Shown one piece after another: positions 1-8,608 of a stretch of 64,000 nt of DNA. The translations under genes were made by a program, and so were the position numbers. This DNA comes from Raoultibacter phocaeensis. Its GTDB lineage: Bacteria; Actinomycetota; Coriobacteriia; Coriobacteriales; Eggerthellaceae. Under the pieces are notes generated by a model. It was not told the origin of the DNA, did not search any database, and saw only the letters and a program-made list of their open reading frames with translations. Location of the stretch: the NCBI RefSeq assembly GCF_901411515.1, contig NZ_CABDUX010000002.1, positions 1,240,001 to 1,304,000 of the forward strand. The letters run 5' to 3'. Numbering within the stretch: the first letter of the stretch is position 1; each line of letters opens with the position of its first letter.

Positions 1-2228
1 GGTTCGTACTTGTAGCCGTCGGGTCCGGTTACCTTCACGTACTCTTCCATCTCTCGGAACCAGGTGACGTCGTCGAGGTTTGCGTGTACGCGCCACCGCG
101 GGTGGTTCGACACGAGCAGGAACGGATACTCGCGTCCGCGCTCCAGGTACTGGCGCTCCTGATGGCCCGCACCCTCGTCGATCCAATGCGGAACCGGGCC
201 GCGTTCCTTGTCGTCGGGGAACATGCTCGCGAGCGTGGTCGAGTAGTACTCGAGCTTGCCCGATGGCGTCTGCAGCGGATGACCCTCGGGATCGTTGTAG
301 AACTCGCTTAAACCTGCGGGCATGTCCTCCCAGTCCTCGATGGTCGGGAACGGATAGTACTGCTTCTCTTTGAACTCCTCGAACGTCATCTTTTTGGCCG
401 CACCGGTGTTCTCGAAGCCCGCCTGAATGTACTCTTCGCAGGTCTTGCCGCCCATGTAGCGGTCGTAGAGGTTCTCGTAGATGCCGCCGAACTTCTCAAG
501 CGCCTTCGCCACTTCGCCGACGGCCTCCATATCGGACTTGGATTCGAGACGCGGTTTGATGGCCTGGCGCTCGAAGTACACGAGGTTCCACTGGCCGTTG
601 TCGGAGTCGGTGCCGATATCCTCGGTTTCGAACTTCGTGTTCGTAGGCAGGATGATATCGGCGAAATTGCAATCGTTCTCCATCCACGGATGCTGGATGA
701 TGATGAATTCGATCGACTCGTGGCGCAGCGCTTCCTGCATCTCGTTGCCGCCGTTCCAGCACGTCTCCCAACACGGAGTATCCGACCAGATCATATGCAG
801 GCGCTCGTTTCCTTCGAGCGGGAAGGTGAAGGGCCCGGTGAACTGGTCCTCGCGTGGGAAACCCGCTCCAATGTGCCCGTACCACGAAACCGGAGGATTC
901 ATGATGGCCTCGGGGATCATGGTTTTGGGGATGAAGCTCTCGGGAAAGCTGCGGTACCAGCCGCGGTACGCGGGGCTGCAATCGGGAATTTCAGTCGAGG
1001 GCGGCAGCGGCGTGACCGACTGCATGCCGTAGAGCGTCCACTCGATGAACTTGAACTGGTTCGCACCCGGCTTGCCGACACCCTGCATGCCTAAAAGCGC
1101 CACTTCGAGGCGTGCGGGCTCGTGGGCGTAGCACGACCTGATGAACGAACCGCCGTTGCAATGCGCGATCGACACGGCGTGCTTGGCCCAGTAGCGGGCG
1201 AACGCCTTGATCGTATACGACGGGATGCCGCAGATCTTCTCGGCCCACTTCGGGGTCTTCGGCACGCCGTCTTCGCCGCCGAGCACGTAGTAGCGGAAGT
1301 GGTCGAAGCCGATTGCATGCGTATCGAGGTACTCTTTGTCGTACGTTTCTTCGGTGATCCACGTGTAGGCGATGGCCAGCTGGAAGGCCGCATCGGTGTT
1401 GGGCTTTACGGGTATCCATTTATCGGCGTGCACGGCGTTGGTGTAGTTCACGTCGGGCGAGATGTGGATCTGCTTGATACCGAGGTCGGTGAACCAGAAG
1501 CACAGACGGCTCGCAAGGTAGCCTCCCCATCCGAGCGGCGTCGTTTCCACATCGCAACCCCAGAACAGCACCGCATCGCCGTTTTCCGCGATATCCTTGA
1601 TCACGTTGTTCAGCAGCGATTGCTGGCCGAGCGGGTCCATGCCCCAGATGTGCTTGGCCCCCCAGTACCAGCCCTCCCAGCTGTCGGGCTGGCGCGTTTG
1701 CAGCGTATAGGATCCGATGAGGTCGAACATCCTGCTCTGGCAGCCGTGCGGCGCGTGAACAAACTTCGTCTCGCCGTGGCCGTCGAGTTCGCAGAGGATC
1801 GATGCGGGCCCGTACTCGTCATGGATTCGCTTGATCTCCTCGGCCGTGATGGCCGCCGCTTCGTCCCACGAGATGCGCACATAGCCGCTCGTGCCGCGGT
1901 TTTGCGGGTTGCGCTCGCCATGCGGATCCCAATCGACGCGCTTCAGCGGATAGGGGATGCGGTTCTTGGAGTACACGCGCTTCTTATAGCACAAAGACAA
2001 CGGCGAAATAAGCGTTTTGAATCCCGGCTCGAAGGTCTTACCGCGCGCTTCAAGTTTCCATGCGTTGAGATCTTCGGGGGTGTAATGTTCATCGAAGCGC
2101 AGCGGTCTGATGCGGAGAATCTTGTCGTTCTCCTCGTCGATGTCGACCGAACAGGCGTTGGTTCCGATGCCGAAGCTGTTGAAGCCGAGCCCTTTCACGA
2201 TAGGAGTGCCTTTAGCGTTTACTGCCAT
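1..2228 (-). CDS. Molybdopterin oxidoreductase, transhydroxylase/catechol-dehydroxylase type, large subunit (3' end beyond window)
   Basis: The gene starts at ATG 2228 and stays open to the left edge, giving 742 codons; the C-terminus lies outside. It is a Mo-bisMGD enzyme closely similar along its whole length to the 859-residue protein at 23864-26443. The N-terminus has no CxxCxxxC iron-sulfur motif, which is also true of the large subunit of pyrogallol-phloroglucinol transhydroxylase. His151 and the Asp182-Ser183 pair in QPDSWEGW sit where that family has its catalytic His and Asp and its Ser ligand to Mo. Expected role: cytoplasmic hydroxyl transfer or reductive dehydroxylation of a phenolic substrate. 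A ferredoxin-like small subunit would be expected just off the left edge. It is divergent from a LuxR regulator at 2367, the arrangement known for inducible Eggerthella catechol enzymes. The substrate cannot be assigned. Confidence 0.88.
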   Translation of the reverse strand, partial: MAVNAKGTPIVKGLGFNSFGIGTNACSVDIDEENDKILRIRPLRFDEHYTPEDLNAWKLEARGKTFEPGFKTLISPLSLCYKKRVYSKNRIPYPLKRVDWDPHGERNPQNRGTSGYVRISWDEAAAITAEEIKRIHDEYGPASILCELDGHGETKFVHAPHGCQSRMFDLIGSYTLQTRQPDSWEGWYWGAKHIWGMDPLGQQSLLNNVIKDIAENGDAVLFWGCDVETTPLGWGGYLASRLCFWFTDLGIKQIHISPDVNYTNAVHADKWIPVKPNTDAAFQLAIAYTWITEETYDKEYLDTHAIGFDHFRYYVLGGEDGVPKTPKWAEKICGIPSYTIKAFARYWAKHAVSIAHCNGGSFIRSCYAHEPARLEVALLGMQGVGKPGANQFKFIEWTLYGMQSVTPLPPSTEIPDCSPAYRGWYRSFPESFIPKTMIPEAIMNPPVSWYGHIGAGFPREDQFTGPFTFPLEGNERLHMIWSDTPCWETCWNGGNEMQEALRHESIEFIIIQHPWMENDCNFADIILPTNTKFETEDIGTDSDNGQWNLVYFERQAIKPRLESKSDMEAVGEVAKALEKFGGIYENLYDRYMGGKTCEEYIQAGFENTGAAKKMTFEEFKEKQYYPFPTIEDWEDMPAGLSEFYNDPEGHPLQTPSGKLEYYSTTLASMFPDDKERGPVPHWIDEGAGHQERQYLERGREYPFLLVSNHPRWRVHANLDDVTWFREMEEYVKVTGPDGYKYE

Positions 2229-2366
2229 ATCTCCTCACTTTCCCTTGCTGCCTCCTTGGACGAAATCGTAAATCTTTCTAGCAATAAGCGTTGTCGGGTG
2301 GTAATGTTGAAAAGAGGTTTTGATGGGAAAAGCTTGTCGTACCAAAAGGTTGAAAGTGAGTTCTAC

Positions 2367-3857
2367 ATGCAAGAAACGCCTGTTCAGCAAGGATCAGTCT
2401 CGCAAACGACCGCGCCTGATCTTTTGAACACCTATCTCATTGCTGGATTAGGGTTCGGCTGTTTCATCGGATGGGATCTCATCGGCGCGTTCAGTCCGGC
2501 AACGGCGCTGCTCGCCTACACCGATATCCCCGACGCCTTCGTTCTCCGGCTTGTGAGCCTGGGGGCACTTGTGCTCACGTACCTCATCTGCAAGCTCAAC
2601 GCCGATTGGTTTTTCGACCATCGCGTGAAGGCAGCAGTGATAAGCACGGTGCTTTCGCTTGCCGTCGTCGTCAACGCCGCATGCGGCCAGTATCTGGCGA
2701 TCCCCGCGCCTCTTTCGGTCATCGCATGGGTGCTGTTCGGCATCGGAAGCGGCGTGCTCGACCTCATCTGGTGCACCTACTTAAGCCTCATTCCCACCCG
2801 CCGCACCCTCTCGGCTATCGCGGGGGGAGCTTGCCTTGGAACGATTCTCTTCGTCATCGCGGCATCGTCCTCCCCCGCGTCGATCAGTTTGACCGCGATC
2901 ACGCTCATACCGCTAGCTTCGCTTGCGCTGCTCGTCTTCTTGTTCAGAGGACTACCCGAATCAAACATTCTACCCGTCAAGGATTACCGTCGCGCACCTG
3001 CCCTCAGCCCTGCAGCCTCCATCTCGGTCGGTGCGCACGGCATCATCTTCGGCTTCATCACGGCATCCATGTTCTTCATAAGCCCGACCGCGGCCATCGC
3101 CGTCGGCGGAAGCGGTATCGTCGGAAGTCTCGCCGCGCTGTGCTTCGCACGCTACGAGCCGAAGATCGACCTCGACAACAGCTTTATCCAGCGCGTTTCG
3201 CTGCCGATCATCGTGGTGGGCCTGCTGCTCTTGCCGTTGCTCGATACGGCGGGGCAGGTGTTCTGCGGGTGCCTCGTCAACATCGCGCTCGCGTTCAGCT
3301 CGCTTCTGATACGCGGCAATTCCTGCATCGAAAACGCCGAGTTCCAGCTTCACCCGGTCGATCGCTACGCGCAGAGGCAGATACCGCGCTGGCTTGGGTT
3401 TTTCGTGGGAACGCTCACGGCGTTCGTGCTTGGAACGGCGATTCCCGAACACGACGTGCTGTTCAACTTCGTCATCGTCGGGGTGGCGGGAATCGTGGTT
3501 GCCGCTTTCTCGGTGTACAACGGCAACGATGGCAGGAACAAGGAATTCCTCAACGGGCTTCTAACCGATCAAAGCTCGCCCGCCGAATCGGAATCGCTTG
3601 CAAAACTTCCCTCCCACTTCTATCAGCGCTGCGACGATGTAATCGAGCACTACGACCTATCGCCGCGTGAGGGCGAGATATTCTACCTGCTTGCGAAGGG
3701 CCGCAACGCGAAGCACATTCAGGAAAAACTCTGCATCAGCTCGTCGACGGTCAAGACCCACATCTACCGCATCTACCAGAAGATGGGCATCAACTCCCAG
3801 CAGCTATTGATCGACGCGGTGGATAACGGAGTACGCGAAGAGAAAACCGAGCAGTAG
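2367..3857 (+). CDS. LuxR-family regulator with N-terminal multi-helix membrane domain
   Basis: 496 residues from ATG 2367. The first 400 or so residues contain about twelve hydrophobic segments. The C-terminus carries a GerE/LuxR helix-turn-helix, opening with LSPREGEIFYLLAKGRNAKH and continuing through SSSTVKTHIYRIYQKMGI. This membrane-LuxR design is abundant in Eggerthellaceae, where some members activate an adjacent catechol-dehydroxylase gene in response to its substrate. The 138-bp gap to the divergent Mo enzyme probably holds both promoters. The frame stays open far upstream inside the opposite gene, so the start is inferred: ATG 2367 begins the first segment that resembles the two paralogs at 19868 and 26820. 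ATG 2304 is an alternative. Ligand sensing by the membrane domain is inference. Confidence 0.87.
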   Translation: MQETPVQQGSVSQTTAPDLLNTYLIAGLGFGCFIGWDLIGAFSPATALLAYTDIPDAFVLRLVSLGALVLTYLICKLNADWFFDHRVKAAVISTVLSLAVVVNAACGQYLAIPAPLSVIAWVLFGIGSGVLDLIWCTYLSLIPTRRTLSAIAGGACLGTILFVIAASSSPASISLTAITLIPLASLALLVFLFRGLPESNILPVKDYRRAPALSPAASISVGAHGIIFGFITASMFFISPTAAIAVGGSGIVGSLAALCFARYEPKIDLDNSFIQRVSLPIIVVGLLLLPLLDTAGQVFCGCLVNIALAFSSLLIRGNSCIENAEFQLHPVDRYAQRQIPRWLGFFVGTLTAFVLGTAIPEHDVLFNFVIVGVAGIVVAAFSVYNGNDGRNKEFLNGLLTDQSSPAESESLAKLPSHFYQRCDDVIEHYDLSPREGEIFYLLAKGRNAKHIQEKLCISSSTVKTHIYRIYQKMGINSQQLLIDAVDNGVREEKTEQ

Positions 3858-3903
3858 GAGCCGCATAAGCGAATGTCGCCGATGATCAATGGGCGGGACT
3901 CTA

Positions 3904-4116
3904 TCAGTCAATTCGTTTTGCGAAGCAGATGATGCGGTTCGCCTCGGCAAATCCGCAGGCCAAATGAAAGGCGAGGCTCTCTTCGTTGTCAAGTTCGCAA
4001 TCGCTGCCGAACTCCGTGCATCCCCTTGCGCGGGCCCACGCTTCACCTGCCGCGAGCAACGCTCGCGCATAGCCGCGCGCTCTGCCCGGATCCGGCCTCG
4101 CGTACCTTTGCCGCAT
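3904..4116 (-). pseudogene. GNAT acetyltransferase remnant (C-terminal half only)
   Basis: About 70 residues match the C-terminal half of GNAT acetyltransferases of the aminoglycoside 6'-N-acetyltransferase type: a helix GYARALLAAGEAWARARGC, then a strand and helix with SLAFHLACGF. The acetyl-CoA-binding beta-strands that should precede it are missing; the minus-strand sequence above 4116 shows no matching frame. The piece is therefore best read as a truncated gene next to a long non-coding stretch that carries a dispersed repeat. A short expressed protein is possible but would lack a complete fold. Confidence 0.6.
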
Positions 4117-4956
4117 GCGCTCTCAGCGTTTTACCATCCATGACGCAGCATCCCTTCGCGTTCGACCTTGATCTACGTTCAGAATACCCCCTTCCGTGCA
4201 AAACGGCCACTGTATGACGCGACTCGCACATCGAAACGGCACCCTTTTCGGGACGCGGGAAGCGGGGCCCGCCCTACAGCGCGGTCGTCGGAAAAGCATC
4301 GGGTAAGGGGGCGCCGCGAGGATCGCGGGTCGGACGGGAGACAGCCGCCGGGAAGCGCGGCTTTCGCCTGCGCACTCGGGGTCGCATCGACGGGTGGGCG
4401 CGAGGGGCGTGGGTATGCGCCGACGGCGGTTCTGCGGCGGAAAGCCGCTCAAAAGCCCAAAAACCGCCGCCGTGAAGCGTTCGGCGGGCTTCAAGGCACC
4501 AACGGGACGCGCAAGCGAGAGGCTGTCGCATGCGTCAGGGAATCGACAAGCCGGTGAGCAGGGGCTATCGTTTCCAAGGAATATGCTTGTATCGGTAATG
4601 CGTTACGAAGTCCTTCACGGCGGTGCTTATTGGGCTTCGGGGGCTCCACCGCCATGGGGGCCCACCCTCTGCGAGGGATTCCGCCGCTTTTAAGCCAATG
4701 TTGACGCGATCTCGCAGAGCGCCCGGCGGGATCGGTCGTATTCTCTAACGGCGGAAAGCATCCCAATGCCAGACAGCGCATTCTGCGGCATCTTTTCAAA
4801 ACAGGGATTCGCCGACGGAAAGACCTTTCCTCGAGTACCGTTCGACCGGTTGTTTGAAACCGTATCTGAAGCCCACGGGATGATCGTCTGTTCTTATGGG
4901 GCGGCAGCGGATATACTGCAAGTAAGATGATCATGTATGCGTATGGGGGATCGCGA
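4117..4956. other. Long intergenic stretch with one dispersed repeat
   Basis: Apart from the 185-bp element at 4453-4637 I see no gene here. Several frames stay open because of the high GC, but none has a Shine-Dalgarno sequence or a recognisable protein. The last part, around 4880-4956, should hold the promoter of the GGDEF gene. Confidence 0.6.
4453..4637 (+). repeat. 185-bp dispersed element with 25-bp terminal inverted repeats, copy 1
   Basis: The left arm (4453-4477) and right arm (4613-4637) are imperfect inverted repeats built on AAGCCCAA and CGCCGTGAAG. A second copy lies in opposite orientation at 36357-36541. By hand alignment the copies have the same 185-bp length, no gaps and about 29 mismatches (about 84% identity), mostly transitions. 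The same reading frame is open in both, but substitutions fall on all codon positions, so I treat it as non-coding. It resembles a MITE or another small non-autonomous element. Confidence 0.8.
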
Positions 4957-6072
4957 ATGAATAATCTGGTCACGCGCTTCACGCATTCTCTGAAACTCCG
5001 CCAAGCGTATTTCAGCGAGCAAGGTGACGAGATCGCCGTGCGCAATCTCGAATTCGTGCGGCTGGGAAGCTTTGTGTGTGGAACTCTGTTTATCCTGTAC
5101 TACGCGCTTACCGCTCTTCTCTTCCCCGATTTCACCATATCCCCCCTCTACGGGCTCATCATCCTCCCCCTCGCCGCCTTCGCTCTCTATGCGCATACCA
5201 CACTCAAGTCTGGCCGGGTCAGCGCTCGAAAGGCGACAGCCGCTACCATACTGTTCTACCTTACGGCAATGGCGTACCTCATGATCCTGAGCGTGTTTCC
5301 CCATCCCGACATTCCTTCGGTGTACTTTTCGCTTTTCCTCGTGCTCGCGCCGATTGCGTTTCTGCTCCCAGCATACATGCACCTCGCCATCATCGGCATA
5401 AGCGTCGGAGCTTTCTGGATGCTCGTCGTGGCGTTCAAAGCTCCCGAGGTCTGGTATCACGAGGTCTTCACAGCAGCTACGGCGGTTGTGTTCGCGATCA
5501 TCGCCCTTTTTTTCATGTCGCAATTCAGGCTCCAAACCGACAGCCTCAAAATGAAGTACTACCAGATGAGCAGGTTTGACGCACTGACCGAAGCGATGAA
5601 CAAAGCCGCAGGCCTTGCGGCGGCGCAAACCTACATCGACCAGAAGAACAACCTCGAGCGCTTCGCCGTCTTCTTTATCGACATCGACGGGTTCAAAAGC
5701 ATCAACGACACGTATGGCCATATGGTTGGCGACAGAATTCTCCAATCGGTCGGCAAAGCGCTCACGGAAACTTGCCGGAAAAACGACATCGTGTGCCGCT
5801 TCGGGGGCGATGAGTTCTTGATCGTGTTGAAGGACATCGAGAACGTCGGCGAAGCAACGGCAAAGGCACGCGCCATCAATGCAGCTGTGCGCACGATCGA
5901 CGTACCAAACGCGCCGGAGCTTACATGCAGCATCGGCATCAAATTCTGCACGCAGAACTGCACGAACATCGAAGATGCCATCGCCGATGCCGACGCGGCC
6001 CTGTACCGTGCAAAGCACCAGGGAAGAAACCAATATTTCGTGTACGGAAACCCCGCTGCCGCGAGCGTTTAA
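4957..6072 (+). CDS. Membrane-bound diguanylate cyclase (GGDEF)
   Basis: 371 residues from ATG 4957, preceded by GGGGGA. The N-terminal half has about six hydrophobic helices. The C-terminal GGDEF domain runs from about residue 200, with the catalytic GGDEF at 283-287 intact. RKND lies five residues before it and matches the RxxD inhibitory site, so product feedback is likely. It should make cyclic di-GMP from two GTP at the inner face of the membrane. No EAL, HD-GYP or PilZ protein is seen in this window, so its target is unknown. An earlier in-frame ATG at 4927 has poorer spacing to a ribosome-binding site. Confidence 0.9.
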   Translation: MNNLVTRFTHSLKLRQAYFSEQGDEIAVRNLEFVRLGSFVCGTLFILYYALTALLFPDFTISPLYGLIILPLAAFALYAHTTLKSGRVSARKATAATILFYLTAMAYLMILSVFPHPDIPSVYFSLFLVLAPIAFLLPAYMHLAIIGISVGAFWMLVVAFKAPEVWYHEVFTAATAVVFAIIALFFMSQFRLQTDSLKMKYYQMSRFDALTEAMNKAAGLAAAQTYIDQKNNLERFAVFFIDIDGFKSINDTYGHMVGDRILQSVGKALTETCRKNDIVCRFGGDEFLIVLKDIENVGEATAKARAINAAVRTIDVPNAPELTCSIGIKFCTQNCTNIEDAIADADAALYRAKHQGRNQYFVYGNPAAASV

Positions 6073-6200
6073 AAGCAATCGCGCCGCTTGCAAAGCAGGA
6101 AACTGCCGCACATATGCCGCGACGAGCGAAAAGCCCAAGCAGAACCGTACATCGCTCAAGAACGACCCACAGTGCCAAACATACCCTGTCGAATGGCTCC

Positions 6201-6407
6201 TTACGGTTCGGGAAATTCGAATAGAGCCTCGATGGGCGCATGCACGGTTCGCGAGATGTCGACGGCGAGTTTGAGCGAAGGGTTGTAGCGGCACGCTTCG
6301 AGCCGATTGATGGTTTCGCGCCTCACCCCCACCCGCGCGGCCAGTTCATCTTGAGAAAGTCCGGCTAACTGCCGATATTTCTTGAGGTTGCATGCGAACT
6401 CGCCCAT
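6201..6407 (-). CDS. Small XRE-family regulator
   Basis: 68 residues forming one Cro/C1-type helix-turn-helix (LSQDELAARVGVRRETINRL) and a short tail ending LFEFPEP, typical of the small regulators paired with DUF3796 membrane proteins. It lies 7 bp downstream of such a gene (6415-6780) on the same strand, so the two are probably one transcript. It is the natural candidate to bind the inverted repeat at 6812-6831 in front of the pair and repress its own operon. Confidence 0.88.
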   Translation of the reverse strand: MGEFACNLKKYRQLAGLSQDELAARVGVRRETINRLEACRYNPSLKLAVDISRTVHAPIEALFEFPEP

Positions 6408-6414
6408 GGCAGCC

Positions 6415-6780
6415 CTACGCTCGCTCGTAGCGATAGAACAAGATAGCGTAGGTAAAAATCGACGCGTTCCACCCGACCACGGCTTCCAATATGACCACTT
6501 CGCGGGAAGCGCCGCCCGCCGCCGCAGAAAACCCTATGATGAAGATGGCACTGGCTGCAACGAAGAACGCATAGCGTGCCGCAGCATACGAATTCCTGAA
6601 CCAGCGCTCGTCGGGAAGCTCGCGGTTGATGTTGCCGAGAAGAAACGAGGAGAAGAACGCGAAATTCGCAAAGTAGAAAAGATGAGCCGGATCCCCCGAT
6701 TCGAAGTACCGAAAGCCCAGCAACCCGAGCAGTCCGAGAAGTCCTGCAAGGTTGTAGTACTTCTTGTTTTTGAATTCCAT
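6415..6780 (-). CDS. DUF3796-like membrane protein
   Basis: 121 residues from ATG 6780, with four hydrophobic segments: an N-terminal Leu/Gly-rich helix, a second near FYFANFAFFSSFLLG, and two in the C-terminal half. The overall pattern, with a central charged segment INRELPDERW, matches DUF3796 proteins of unknown function that are usually encoded with a small XRE regulator, as here. An upstream in-frame start at 6822 would put the operator inside the gene, so ATG 6780 is preferred. The family assignment is by pattern only. Confidence 0.75.
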   Translation of the reverse strand: MEFKNKKYYNLAGLLGLLGLLGFRYFESGDPAHLFYFANFAFFSSFLLGNINRELPDERWFRNSYAAARYAFFVAASAIFIIGFSAAAGGASREVVILEAVVGWNASIFTYAILFYRYERA

Positions 6781-6794
6781 CGCCTCGCCGCTTT

Positions 6795-6831
6795 CATGTG
6801 ACAAATATATCATGTGATACATATATCACAT
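6795..6831. promoter_or_regulatory. Candidate XRE operator and promoter
   Basis: An AT-rich island stands out from GC-rich surroundings, just upstream of the DUF3796/XRE pair. ATGTGATACATATATCACAT (6812-6831) is a 20-bp inverted repeat with one imperfect pair. The half CATGTGAYAMATATAT also occurs twice in tandem (6795-6810 and 6811-6826). This is what an autoregulatory operator of the downstream XRE protein should look like; binding is inferred. Confidence 0.65.
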
Positions 6832-6951
6832 TGCATAAACGACAGCAAGCCCCATCCACGTCAACCTCGGATTCTCATAACATGCGCAAACCCGTCCCTC
6901 GTTTCAAGCGCCTCAGCGGCCCCGTTCTTTCCCTGTTCGCAAAGCCGAAGT

Positions 6952-7425
6952 TCATCGAGCAGGCTGGCGCCACCTCTTCAAAGTAGCCAGATGGGCCTTG
7001 AGTATGGTCCGCGCATCCTCTTCTGAGAAATCCGTTCCCATTTCTTGATTGTACTCCGCAAGGTGCTTCATGTTCGATTCGACCATTTCTTCGAGCGTGC
7101 GCTCCGTCGAGAACGCGCCATCGTGGTAGCAGTAGACGCAGTACTCGGTGCTGATACCCTCGTCTGCTTCCGTCCCGAAATCCTCGAAGGTCTTCAGCGT
7201 CATTCCGCAGCTTTGGCACTCGGGTGATTCGCCGTGGCCCAAAAGCTCATTGATCGAAACGCCGAACTGTTCGGACATGAGCTTCAGGGTGTCGACGTTC
7301 GGGGTGGTCTCCCCCGTTTCCCAGCGCGAGACCGCCTGGCGGGTGACGAACAGCTTTGCAGCCATCTCGTCTTGCGTAAGTCCGTTTTGCTTGCGTACCG
7401 CAGCAAGCGCTTCTTTGGTTTCCAT
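6952..7425 (-). CDS. XRE regulator with C-terminal zinc-ribbon domain
   Basis: 157 residues. Residues 1-65 are an XRE helix-turn-helix (LTQDEMAAKLFVTRQAVSRW). After a linker, residues 73 onward carry CQSCGM and CVYCYHDG, two CxxC knuckles of a putative zinc ribbon (Zn_ribbon_2 type), followed by a helical tail. Proteins of this design are common regulators in Firmicutes and Coriobacteriia, and their ligands are mostly unknown. ATG 7425 follows GAAGG by 8 bases; a GTG at 7434 is less well placed. No partner gene is obvious: the next gene upstream is a DUF389 protein on the same strand, about 190 bp away. Confidence 0.87.
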   Translation of the reverse strand: METKEALAAVRKQNGLTQDEMAAKLFVTRQAVSRWETGETTPNVDTLKLMSEQFGVSINELLGHGESPECQSCGMTLKTFEDFGTEADEGISTEYCVYCYHDGAFSTERTLEEMVESNMKHLAEYNQEMGTDFSEEDARTILKAHLATLKRWRQPAR

Positions 7426-7615
7426 GGCAAACACCTTCTCTCGTTTCGTTTCGCGGCAAGGAGCGTTTCACCACTATAGCAAACGGAATCGCCGCCCGAT
7501 AGCAACCCGCTGTTGCTGAGCGGCCGCACCGCAAAGGCGACCCATCCGCCTACGCCTTGCGCCGCTGTACTCACGGCACCCGGCATCCGCATCCGCCCCG
7601 CAGTGCAGCGACGAT

Positions 7616-8608
7616 CTATTCAGAATGGTACTCTTCCATCACGATCACGCTCACTTCAAGCGAGCCCGCACCCTGCTTGTCGACCTGCGCCGCTAGCGCG
7701 TCTGCCGAGGGCCGCATGCCCGAGCCCGCAATCTCGACCGTAAGCACATCGTCATCGATATCGATGCCGCGAAGCCGATAATCGGAATCTTCGAGCCACG
7801 CCCGAACGGCCGCCTTCGCCTCCCGCTCCTCCGATGCGCTCTGCACGAGCTGGTTGCTCGTCGCAAGCAGCGGCACGGCGAGCAGAAGCGTGCCGAGGAT
7901 CGCAGTCGTATACCAGAGCTTGCGAACGCGCGCACCCGTTTCGCTTGAGCGCCGCTTGCCGAAGCCCATGGCGAAAAACGCGAGGTTTCCCGAAAGCTGA
8001 ATCGCGAAGAAATTAACGATGAAGAGCAGCAACGCTCCAGCTGCAGCCCCCATGTAGCCTTCGTACAGCGCAGCGCCCACCACACACAACGGTGGTACGA
8101 TCGACACCGCTATGGCCACGCCCGGAATCGCATCGGCTATATCGTCGCGGGCGACGGCCATGGCTCCCACAAAGCCCGACGCAATAGCAACAACCAAATC
8201 GACAGCGCGAGGCGAGGTACGCGACGTCACTTCCGCGTTCGAGGTAATCTGCACGCCGGCGGGAACGAGCGCCGTCACGAGAAAAGCCACCCCCACCACC
8301 ACAGCAGCGCCCGCAAAAGCGATCAGCAGTGTTTTGAGCGCCTTTTTCGGCTTGCCCTCCGTTATGGCGAGCGAGGTTCCGATCATGGGCGACATGAGCG
8401 GGGCAATGAGCATGGCGCCGATCACGATCGCCGTCGATTCGGCCGCAATCCCCCCGGTCGCGATGATGGCCGACAAAACGATGCAGAGGAAAAACGACGA
8501 GTACTGCTTCAACGGCTCGTCGATTACGATAAACGTGCTCCGTTCCGTTTGAAGGATGCTCTCCTCGCTAATATGCCCGCCTTTGAGAACCCGCGCTATT
8601 CTGCCCAT
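7616..8608 (-). CDS. DUF389 (TIGR00341-type) integral membrane protein
   Basis: 330 residues with an N-terminal set of about six to seven membrane helices (residues 40-245) containing the conserved GAMLIAPLMSPMIGTSLAI stretch, and a soluble C-terminal domain of about 80 residues rich in Asp and Glu. This is the DUF389 family, of unknown transport or channel function. The DNA signals around it are unremarkable. It is separate from the divergent nitroreductase by about 690 bp. Confidence 0.88.
   Translation of the reverse strand: MGRIARVLKGGHISEESILQTERSTFIVIDEPLKQYSSFFLCIVLSAIIATGGIAAESTAIVIGAMLIAPLMSPMIGTSLAITEGKPKKALKTLLIAFAGAAVVVGVAFLVTALVPAGVQITSNAEVTSRTSPRAVDLVVAIASGFVGAMAVARDDIADAIPGVAIAVSIVPPLCVVGAALYEGYMGAAAGALLLFIVNFFAIQLSGNLAFFAMGFGKRRSSETGARVRKLWYTTAILGTLLLAVPLLATSNQLVQSASEEREAKAAVRAWLEDSDYRLRGIDIDDDVLTVEIAGSGMRPSADALAAQVDKQGAGSLEVSVIVMEEYHSE

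Noticed and set aside
1122-2366. N-terminal extension of the LuxR gene to give a 911-residue protein
   Set aside because: The extension lies entirely inside the opposite-strand Mo-enzyme gene, has low-complexity antisense composition, and the two paralogous regulators start at the membrane domain.
4394-4693. A shared 90-100-residue protein encoded by the two 185-bp repeats
   Set aside because: The frame is open in both copies, but changes occur equally at all codon positions and there is no ribosome-binding site; the inverted terminal arms explain the conservation better.
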